From: JAGORY01 sp964517585
GTDB taxonomy: Bacteria; Patescibacteriota; Gracilibacteria; Peribacterales; Peribacteraceae
DNA length: 18,904 nucleotides
Reading direction: 5' to 3'
Assembly: GCA_964517585.1 (NCBI GenBank)
Contig: CAZFCB010000026.1
Location: 1-18,904, forward strand
In this document: positions 14,073 to 18,904 of the stretch, piece by piece
Position numbering within the stretch: the stretch's first letter is position 1
Layout of the letters: every line of letters begins with the position of its first letter
Position numbers and translations under genes: made by a program
Notes under the pieces: model-generated
Database searches by the model: none
What the model was told of the DNA's origin: nothing
The model's input: the letters and a program-made list of their open reading frames with translations, nothing else

Positions 14073-14354
14073 TCACTTTGAAAGATTTATCGACGCATGT
14101 GTTCCTGTTCGTAAAAGCTCAATGATGTTCTTATCGGAATAACGAAAAAGAATGAGCCAATTGTGCGAAACATGCATGTCGTACACTCCTGCCAGATCTC
14201 CTTGAAGCTCATGAATGTTCCAGAGTTTCGGAAATGGCGGGCCACTAGCAAGGACGTGCAGAGCTTTTTTCATCCTCTCCATTGGCCAGCCTGCTCGCTT
14301 CAATCGTTCAAGATCTTTCGCAAATTGTCGATGGAGGCGCAACTCACAACGCAT
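14073..14354 (-). CDS. YafQ/RelE-superfamily mRNA interferase toxin
   Basis: This 93-aa protein is very like YafQ, a ribosome-dependent endonuclease that cuts mRNA when its antitoxin is lost. It has the LHRQFAKDLERLKRAG helix, LASGPPFPKLWNIHELQGDLAGVYDMHV, WLILFRYSD and the terminal RTGTH. Against E. coli YafQ, whose active-site set is H50, H63, D67 and H87, I see H48, H61, N65 and H86. The Asp is thus replaced by Asn, which may weaken or change catalysis. The ATG at 14354 overlaps the antitoxin stop by 11 nt, as usual in such operons. An upstream ATG at 14378 would add 8 residues unlike the family. Confidence 0.85.
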   Translation of the reverse strand: MRCELRLHRQFAKDLERLKRAGWPMERMKKALHVLASGPPFPKLWNIHELQGDLAGVYDMHVSHNWLILFRYSDKNIIELLRTGTHASINLSK

Positions 14355-14619
14355 CGACAAACGCAGAAATATCCTCACCCGATTTTAGGTTGGCTACTAC
14401 GTCTCCTTTCTTAATCTGCTCAAGAATGTTTTTCTCCGCTTCCTGCGTAAAACCATTCACGGAGATCCAACTGAGGGGTATGGTACCGAGTGAAACGACA
14501 TGAAAGAGAAAAAGGCGCACGGCCGAAGGCATATCAAGTCCATTCTTCTCAATGACAGACTGTGCGTCTTTCTTGAGCTTCTTCGGAAGTCTGACGTGAA
14601 ATGTGGTGGAAGGTTTCAT
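14344..14619 (-). CDS. RelB/DinJ-family antitoxin
   Basis: This 91-aa protein starts MKPSTTFHVRLPKKLKKDAQSV, the ribbon-helix-helix strand and helix of RelB/DinJ antitoxins, which both bind the operon promoter and neutralise the toxin. The family segment GLDMPSAVRLFLFHVVSLGTIPL is complete. The C-terminal part (about 55-91) is the likely toxin-wrapping tail. The frame runs on to 14661, but the ATG at 14619 has a -10 box 6 nt upstream and a family-like N-terminus. The promoter is embedded in the stretch where autoregulation would be expected, and tcacaattgt/aatgg-type half sites were not clear to me. Confidence 0.85.
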   Translation of the reverse strand: MKPSTTFHVRLPKKLKKDAQSVIEKNGLDMPSAVRLFLFHVVSLGTIPLSWISVNGFTQEAEKNILEQIKKGDVVANLKSGEDISAFVDAL

Positions 14620-14654
14620 GACACAATTGTAGCAGTTATAGTCACAAGAGGCAA
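14617..14654 (-). promoter_or_regulatory. Promoter of the toxin-antitoxin operon, predicted leaderless
   Basis: -35 TTGCCT (complement of 14649-14654), a 17-bp spacer, then extended -10 TGC-TACAAT (box 14626-14631), 6 nt and the ATG at 14619. It is the best full promoter in the window, and its start point falls on the start codon. Confidence 0.7.
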
Positions 14655-14679
14655 TGGTCATGACTCCCGATCTCGGTAA

Positions 14680-14708
14680 CTGGGACGCGGAGTCCCAGCT
14701 GCGGATAG
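14680..14708 (+). repeat. Dispersed palindromic repeat, copy 2
   Basis: ctgggacgcggagtcccag followed by ctgcggatag. The hairpin CTGGGAC/GTCCCAG ends only a few nt before the extended -10 of the murL-like gene, so the repeat supplies that promoter's -35 region. Confidence 0.75.
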
Positions 14709-14712
14709 AAGT

Positions 14713-14730
14713 GCTATCATTCAGGCATCA
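14713..14730 (+). promoter_or_regulatory. Extended -10 promoter of the murL-like gene
   Basis: TGC-TATCAT (14712-14720) lies 9 nt before the ATG at 14730. The predicted leader is at most a few nt, and there is no Shine-Dalgarno. Confidence 0.5.
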
Positions 14731-16100
14731 TGAAATCCTACTCTACCTTCCATTTCTCTTCGTACTCCTGGAACCATCATGCTGGGAAAATTTCGCTCAA
14801 ATATGCGCTCGATAAAGAGCACTTTTTCGAAGAACTCATCTTTCTGCCAGAACCAATCTCGGACGAGCATCTGGAAGCAAAAAAATGGGAGATTGAACGC
14901 TTGCTCTTTGCGCTCCACATCATCGGCGGGATTAGCTACTTCAAAACGTTCCTGCCACGCACGATGAACATTCATTCCGGTGATCTAGATCTCCATGAAG
15001 CCAGATTCTGGAACACGGTCTACGAGAAAGGCCTCGGTGAATTCTTTTATAAGAACAATATTGATTTTCGAGGACTCATCAATTTTCCGGTACAGCGAGA
15101 AAAAGTTGCAAGGCTTCCGGCAATGCGCACAAAGCCGCTCGAAAATCGGCTGAAACGCATGTTAGTCCCCATCGGTGGCGGTAAAGATTCGATGGTCACG
15201 ATCGAGCTTCTGCGAAAAACCGGTGCGGATATCACGCTGCTGCGTCTGGAGCCGCATCCGATTATCGACGAATTGTCGCACGCTGCAGGGCTTCCAATGC
15301 TCACGGTAGAGCGCCAACTTTCTTCTACGCTGTTCGAGCTCAATGACGCAGGCGCTCTCAATGGTCACATCCCGATCACTGCCTACCTCTCAATCCTTTC
15401 CGCGCTACTCGCCGTCCTCTATGATTTTGACGCGGTTGTGATGAGTAATGAAAGCAGTGCGAATGTCGGAAACGTCGAATTCAAAGGTCTGCAGATCAAT
15501 CACCAATGGAGTAAATCTGTGGAATTTGAACGAATGTTTCGAAAATTCCTCAGTGAAGCAATTGGCACGAATACTGAATATTTCAGCGCACTCCGACCGT
15601 TTTCAGAATTGAAGATTACACAGATATTTTCGAAGTACCCTGAGTACTTTGAGCGGGTCACAAGTTGCAACGCTAATTGGAAAATTTCCGGATCTTCCAC
15701 TAAGGAAACTGTGAAGAGCAGTAAGTGGTGTAAGAAATGTCCGAAGTGTGCTTTTGTCTTTGCGTGTATGTCAGCTTTCCTCGAAAAAACGGAATTAGAG
15801 CAAATGTTTGGAGCAAATCTTTTTTCTGATGATGCGCTTGTTCCGCTCTTCGAAGAACTTCTTGGAATCCGTAACTTCAAACCGTTTGAATGTGTGGGTA
15901 CGCCAGAAGAGACGCAAGCAGCTTTCGTCCTTGCGCACCGCTGCGGGGAGCACGAAGACACTCCGGTCATGAAGATGTTTGCGTCAAAAATCCTGAAAAC
16001 GATCAAAGATCCCGATAGACTGATCAACGAAATCTTGGCTCCGTCGAAAGAGCATTTCATTCCAAAAATTCTGGAATTATTCATCCTTTCCTTCCAATGA
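14730..16100 (+). CDS. murL: MurL-like UDP-MurNAc-L-Ala-L-Glu epimerase
   Basis: MurL, known from Xanthomonas oryzae, turns the terminal L-Glu of UDP-MurNAc-L-Ala-L-Glu into D-Glu in an ATP- and Mg-dependent reaction. It works after a MurD2 ligase that adds L-Glu. This 456-aa protein fits what I recall of the family. It has an N-terminal domain with HIIGGISYFKTFLP (63-76) and GLGEFFYKNNIDFRG (101-115), then a PP-loop-like VPIGGGKDS (146-154), LNDAGALNGHIPITA (204-218), NHQWSKSVEFE (257-267), LRPFSEL (288-294), SCN (312-314) and a C-terminal WCKKCPKC (333-340). A MurD2-like gene follows 86 bp downstream, which strongly supports the call. From the PP-loop alone it could be mistaken for a tRNA thiolase or 7-cyano-7-deazaguanine synthase. 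The assignment rests on remembered family features, not on a search. Confidence 0.82.
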   Translation: MKSYSTFHFSSYSWNHHAGKISLKYALDKEHFFEELIFLPEPISDEHLEAKKWEIERLLFALHIIGGISYFKTFLPRTMNIHSGDLDLHEARFWNTVYEKGLGEFFYKNNIDFRGLINFPVQREKVARLPAMRTKPLENRLKRMLVPIGGGKDSMVTIELLRKTGADITLLRLEPHPIIDELSHAAGLPMLTVERQLSSTLFELNDAGALNGHIPITAYLSILSALLAVLYDFDAVVMSNESSANVGNVEFKGLQINHQWSKSVEFERMFRKFLSEAIGTNTEYFSALRPFSELKITQIFSKYPEYFERVTSCNANWKISGSSTKETVKSSKWCKKCPKCAFVFACMSAFLEKTELEQMFGANLFSDDALVPLFEELLGIRNFKPFECVGTPEETQAAFVLAHRCGEHEDTPVMKMFASKILKTIKDPDRLINEILAPSKEHFIPKILELFILSFQ

Positions 16101-16129
16101 AACTACGATCACTCTGTACTTCCCGTAGC

Positions 16130-16156
16130 CGGGACGCGGCGTCGCAGCTGCGGTAG
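16130..16156 (+). repeat. Dispersed palindromic repeat, copy 3
   Basis: cgggacgcggcgtcgcag followed by ctgcggtag. It is the most diverged copy, with a weaker hairpin. Like copy 2 it ends a few nt before a -10 box (TAGAAT, 16161-16166), here that of the murD-like gene. Confidence 0.65.
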
Positions 16157-16186
16157 CAGGTAGAATTTCAGGACTTTTCACTCTCA

Positions 16187-17506
16187 ATGCGCATCCAAGA
16201 CCTCGCCGGCAAAAATGTATGCATTCTTGGTTACGGGAAGGAAGGTCGTGCGATGGTAGATGCTCTGGAGAAATATGCAGCTGGATGCAGGATTACGATT
16301 GCAGATCGTGATGAAGTAGTAAGAAGTAAGACGTATGTAGTAAGGAGTGGGGAGAAATACTTGAATCATCTCAATGATTTTGACTTGATTATTAAATCAC
16401 CTGGCATTCCACCGCACCTCCTTACTCCTTACTCCTTACTTCTTACTACTCCCACACAGATCTTTCTCGACACGATTGCCGATACTGGAGCAGTCGTCAT
16501 CGGCGTCACGGGCTCGAAGGGAAAAAGTACGACTGCAACCCTAATTCATGCGATTCTTAAAAATGCACACAAAGATATTCACCTCGTTGGCAACATTGGC
16601 ATACCCGCAATTTCTCATCTAAAAGACGCAAAGATGAATACAATTTTTGTTCAAGAGATGAGTAGTTACCAACTCATGGATCTAACCGTAAGTCCTCACA
16701 TTGCAGTCGTGACTTCGTTTTTTCCGGAGCACATGGATTATCACGGATCACTGGAAGCGTATCTCGAAGCAAAGAAGCACATTGCACGATTTCAAAAAGA
16801 AAATGATGCTATCTTTTTCAACGCTGCTTTCCCAGAAGCTAAAGAAATCGCCGATGAAAGCAAGGGGAAGAAAATTCCGTTTTCTCTGAAAGATTCTCCA
16901 GTCACTTCGGATGAAGTTCTTCTCAAAGGCGAACATAATCTCGGTAACATCGCAGGTGCATGGAGTGTCGCGATGCACCTTGGCATCCCGAAAGAAGTGG
17001 CTCTCGAAACAATTCGGAAGTTTGAAGGACTCCCCCATCGACTTGAATCTATCGCAATACGTGATGGCATCGAATGGGTCAATGATTCCATTGCAACAAC
17101 ACCAGAGACAGCTGTTGCTGCACTCAATGCACTGGGTGACAGGGTTCGCATCATCATACTTGGAGGCCAAGACCGTGGGTATGATTTTGCGCCACTTGCG
17201 CAGAAGATCGCAGACTCCCCTTCTTTACGCATGGTCATTCTTCTGCCGGATAGCGGCACGGTGATCGGTAAAGCCATCGAACATGCTGGAGCGTCCGTCA
17301 TCCTGTCGGAGGCAACCACCCTTGAAAAAGCGATTGATACAGCGCGTGAAGCAGCGCTGGATCCTAAGCCAGAACCAGGGGTGACCCCAATAGTCCTCCT
17401 CTCACCGGCTGCACCGAGTTACGGACACTTCAAAAACTTTGAAGACCGTGGAGAACAGTTCAGAAGCCTTGTAGGGAGAGGAAGGCTAAACAATGCCCCG
17501 AACTGA
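16187..17506 (+). CDS. murD2: UDP-MurNAc-L-alanine L-glutamate ligase (MurD2-like)
   Basis: Mur ligases add one amino acid to the peptidoglycan precursor with ATP. This 439-aa protein is MurD-like: an N-terminal Rossmann part (VCILGYGKEGRAMVDAL, 11-27), SPGIPP (71-76), the ATP loop GVTGSKGKSTTA (106-117), NIGIP (136-140), QEMSSYQL (156-163), HMDYHGSLEAYLEAK (182-196), EGLPHRLE (280-287) and a C-terminal LLSPAAPSYGHFKNFEDRGEQF. The segment NDSIATTPE (299-307) stands where ordinary MurD has NDSK-A/G-TN. As I recall, this is typical of MurD2, which uses L-Glu. With the murL-like gene before it, the L-Glu route is likely. Residues about 44-55 and 78-89 are encoded by inverted heptad repeats. TAGAAT at 16161 gives a leader of about 14 nt. 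Confidence 0.85.
   Translation: MRIQDLAGKNVCILGYGKEGRAMVDALEKYAAGCRITIADRDEVVRSKTYVVRSGEKYLNHLNDFDLIIKSPGIPPHLLTPYSLLLTTPTQIFLDTIADTGAVVIGVTGSKGKSTTATLIHAILKNAHKDIHLVGNIGIPAISHLKDAKMNTIFVQEMSSYQLMDLTVSPHIAVVTSFFPEHMDYHGSLEAYLEAKKHIARFQKENDAIFFNAAFPEAKEIADESKGKKIPFSLKDSPVTSDEVLLKGEHNLGNIAGAWSVAMHLGIPKEVALETIRKFEGLPHRLESIAIRDGIEWVNDSIATTPETAVAALNALGDRVRIIILGGQDRGYDFAPLAQKIADSPSLRMVILLPDSGTVIGKAIEHAGASVILSEATTLEKAIDTAREAALDPKPEPGVTPIVLLSPAAPSYGHFKNFEDRGEQFRSLVGRGRLNNAPN
16315..16450. repeat. Inverted heptanucleotide repeat arms inside the murD-like gene
   Basis: The left arm (16315-16347, units like AGTAAGA) and right arm (16418-16450, CCTTACT three times, then TCTTACT) are reverse complements at 29 of 33 positions. 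The first 16 nt of the left arm pair perfectly with the last 16 of the right. The 70 nt between them encode the conserved LIIKSPGIPP region. The arms encode VVRSKTYVVRS and LLTPYSLLLTT, which normal MurD proteins lack. Confidence 0.85.
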
Positions 17507-17510
17507 ATTT

Positions 17511-17724
17511 GTAACCGCTCACTACCAATAACGAAAGAAAAGTATGTTTCCCCTTTCCCCGCATCACCCCCAACCCCTCTCCCTTGGGAGAGGGGAGCTC
17601 CGCTTTTATCAACATCAAACTAAGTTCTATCTTTCTAAAGGTTCCTTTCTCCCCCATCGGGAGAAAGGTGGCGCCTCAGCGACGGAATGAGGCGGGAGAG
17701 AGAAGATATGTAGTGAGCGGTTAC
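17511..17724. mobile_element. MITE-like element 1, IS66-like ends (214 bp)
   Basis: The element starts GTAACCGCTCACTA and ends with its perfect complement TAGTGAGCGGTTAC (14 of 14). It is flanked by CTGAATTT on both sides. Ends beginning GTAA together with an 8-bp duplication are the marks of the IS66 family. No transposase gene fits in 214 bp, so it would depend on one elsewhere. Inside are two hairpins: CCCTCTCCC/GGGAGAGGG near 17575-17596 and CCTTTCTCCC/GGGAGAAAGG at 17644-17668. Confidence 0.7.
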
Positions 17725-17732
17725 CTGAATTT

Positions 17733-17911
17733 GTAACTGGTCACTGACTTTGCAGTATGGCCTCTTTCGACTGAAGAAGTCACTTTCACTTATGGGAGCA
17801 GGTTTCTACCTGCGTTTGTCTGTGATCACCACGCTGGTCGAACGCGGGTAGGAAACCCGCTCCTGTTGAAGAATAATGAGTTTTTCGATGCAGGGGTCAG
17901 TGACGAGTTAC
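17733..17911. mobile_element. MITE-like element 2, IS66-like ends (179 bp)
   Basis: It starts GTAACTGGTCACTGAC and ends GTCAGTGACGAGTTAC, complementary at 15 of 16 positions, with CTGAATTT on both sides. It shares the middle CTGAATTT with element 1. Inside, about 17803-17865, is a strong imperfect hairpin (GGAGCAGGTTTCTACCTGCG against CGCGGGTAGGAAACCCGCTCC). The termini are related to, but not the same as, those of element 1, so the two are separate insertions of one family and not a simple duplication. Confidence 0.7.
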
Positions 17912-17943
17912 CTGAATTTCTATTGCGCAAGAGACAAAATGTG

Positions 17944-17952
17944 TGATATAAT
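17944..17952 (+). promoter_or_regulatory. Extended -10 promoter of the last gene
   Basis: TGA-TATAAT at 17944-17952, in a sharply A+T-rich stretch just outside MITE 2. It would give a leader of about 24 nt before the ATG at 17983. Confidence 0.55.
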
Positions 17953-17982
17953 ATAAATATTAACTAATACCAATATACATAT

Positions 17983-18068
17983 ATGAGTTTCTCCCCCCCC
18001 TATCTCCGTTCTCAATTTCTGAGAAGCGACTACTTTCAAACGGACCAGAGTTTCGTCAAAATACAGAG
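17983..18068 (+). other. Likely true N-terminus, out of frame across a C8 tract
   Basis: The ATG at 17983 opens MSFSPP and then meets eight C residues (17993-18000). As written, that frame ends at a TAG at 18088. One more C would join it to the long downstream frame and give a protein of 304 aa starting MSFSPPLSPFSISEKRLLSN. The downstream frame itself has no ATG, GTG or TTG between its preceding stop (17961) and the TTG at 18069. Confidence 0.6.
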
Positions 18069-18896
18069 TTGCCTGCCCGGCAAAATGTAGATGGCAAGGA
18101 AGCACAAAAAGCTGCGCCAACAGGGATTGAGCAATTACAAAGATACTTACCCGGACATGAAGATTTGGTGCAAGCAGCAAGCAAACATGTTGATATATCG
18201 ACGGTTATGCAAGGTCGAGGCCTTAATATTGTATATACAATATCAAGTAAAAATAATCCTGCGATGAAAGTACAAGTCTCCACAAATAAGCCTGGATGGC
18301 AGGGGGAGATTATTCAGGCATTACAACGTATGTATGATGGTAATCCTGATAAAGTATTTAACAGGGATGACTTGCAAAAAGTTGGAGCAATGCAGGTTGC
18401 TAGCCTGACTAAATTTATACAGAAAAGTATGACAGGAGGGAAAAATGCTACAGAAGAATTCATGCGAATTCCAGATGCTCAATATCTTCAAATGAAGCAA
18501 GAGGTTCAACGTATTTTGAATGTAAGTGAAGATGTATCGATCACACTAAGAAGTCAAAAAGACTATGTTGAAATGAAGATTGCCTCTAAAAAAGATGGGA
18601 AACTAATTGGCATCTTTGGAACAACAGGAGGCTCCTTAGATTCTGGGCTCGTTTCACCAAAAATTGAAGAGCTACCTTCAGACGTACTTTTATCACATGT
18701 AGTTGCAGCTACTCAATGCGGGGATATAGTTAAAGGTAAAAACCCAAGCATCAAGATGGTGCAATCAAAGAACGGTACATCCTCTGTAGAACTGTATTAT
18801 GAACATCCGACAGTAGGGCAGTGGAAAGTTGCCGAGGCCGATTTTGACGCATCGGGAAGAGTTCTAAAAGTAGAGAAGATTCCAACGCCTCGCTAA
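18069..18896 (+). CDS. Unknown protein, AT-richer than its neighbours, start uncertain
   Basis: I do not recognise this protein. From the TTG at 18069 it has 275 residues, but the better start is probably the ATG at 17983, now out of frame. The protein seems soluble, with no signal or membrane segment, and is rich in Q, K and S. A central helical stretch (about 85-145) lies between two beta-rich parts (VKVQVSTNKPGW; SITLRSQKDYVEMKIASKKDGKLIGIFG) that may be related halves. Its A+T content and its codons (aaa, gat, ata, caa) differ from the housekeeping genes before it. It lies directly beyond two MITE-like insertions, so recent acquisition is plausible. It is complete at the 3' end (TAA). Confidence 0.6.
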   Translation: MPARQNVDGKEAQKAAPTGIEQLQRYLPGHEDLVQAASKHVDISTVMQGRGLNIVYTISSKNNPAMKVQVSTNKPGWQGEIIQALQRMYDGNPDKVFNRDDLQKVGAMQVASLTKFIQKSMTGGKNATEEFMRIPDAQYLQMKQEVQRILNVSEDVSITLRSQKDYVEMKIASKKDGKLIGIFGTTGGSLDSGLVSPKIEELPSDVLLSHVVAATQCGDIVKGKNPSIKMVQSKNGTSSVELYYEHPTVGQWKVAEADFDASGRVLKVEKIPTPR

Positions 18897-18904
18897 TCAC
18901 AACA

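Larger units (their letters stand above)
17503..17919. repeat. Three copies of an 8-bp direct repeat, CTGAATTT
   Basis: CTGAATTT occurs at 17503-17510, 17725-17732 and 17912-17919. Each copy sits exactly at the outer edge of the two inverted-repeat elements, as target-site duplications would. The first copy overlaps the last codons of the murD-like gene, so the insertion site is at its 3' end. Confidence 0.8.

Noticed and set aside
14730..16100. tRNA-thiolation or QueC-type PP-loop enzyme
   Set aside because: The PP-loop motif alone allows this, but the rest of the protein and the Mur ligase neighbour fit MurL better.
16792..17319. Long antisense frames inside the murD-like and murL-like genes
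   Set aside because: Both sense genes show complete family motifs; the antisense frames have no motif, promoter or sensible composition.
17511..17911. Stand-alone small RNA genes or terminators
   Set aside because: The hairpins here are better explained as the inside of two elements bounded by inverted ends and 8-bp direct repeats, although transcription is not excluded.

Overview
The window looks like chromosome from a small-genome uncultured bacterium, most plausibly of the Candidate Phyla Radiation (Patescibacteria), perhaps near Peregrinibacteria/Peribacteria. The reasons are very compact single-copy housekeeping genes on both strands, a small pilin-like protein of the PF18895 (T4SS_pilin) kind, and almost no Shine-Dalgarno sequences. 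TGA is an ordinary stop here (it ends ruvC and the murL-like gene), so the recoded Gracilibacteria/Absconditabacteria code is excluded. The lineage is an inference from gene content, not from a marker tree.

Layout. 1-2300: truB (-), a small membrane protein (+) and a pilin-like protein (+) with a terminator. 2300-5290: a PRC-barrel protein (-), a translationally coupled membrane pair ending in an HTTM-family protein (-), and prs (+). 5290-6280: about 1 kb without protein genes, holding tRNA-Ile(GAU), two tandem 63-nt copies of its 3' part, a detached copy of its 5' end and a tRNA-Cys-like relic. 6280-8050: a DUF378 protein (+) and a large secreted protein of unknown function (-). 8050-11300: ruvC (+), then recF, a NUDIX hydrolase, an L33-like protein and an EamA transporter (all -). 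11300-14060: thioredoxin reductase, a BtuF-like binding protein, a methyltransferase and tRNA-Leu(CAA) (all -). 14070-14620: a DinJ/YafQ-like toxin-antitoxin pair (-). 14730-17510: a murL-like epimerase gene and a murD2-like ligase gene (+). 17500-17920: two tandem MITE-like elements with IS66-like ends. 17980-18900: an AT-richer unknown gene whose apparent start is put out of frame by a poly-C tract.

The main themes are these. (1) A murL-murD2-like pair suggests that D-Glu enters peptidoglycan by way of L-Glu ligation followed by epimerisation, rather than from free D-Glu. (2) At least seven genes have a -10 box only 6-7 nt before the start codon, which predicts leaderless mRNAs. (3) The chromosome carries many small repeats: heptanucleotide arrays that are translated inside two proteins, a dispersed palindrome beside promoters, tRNA debris and MITEs. 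(4) A C8 tract just after a start codon looks like a contingency (phase-variation) site or a sequencing error.
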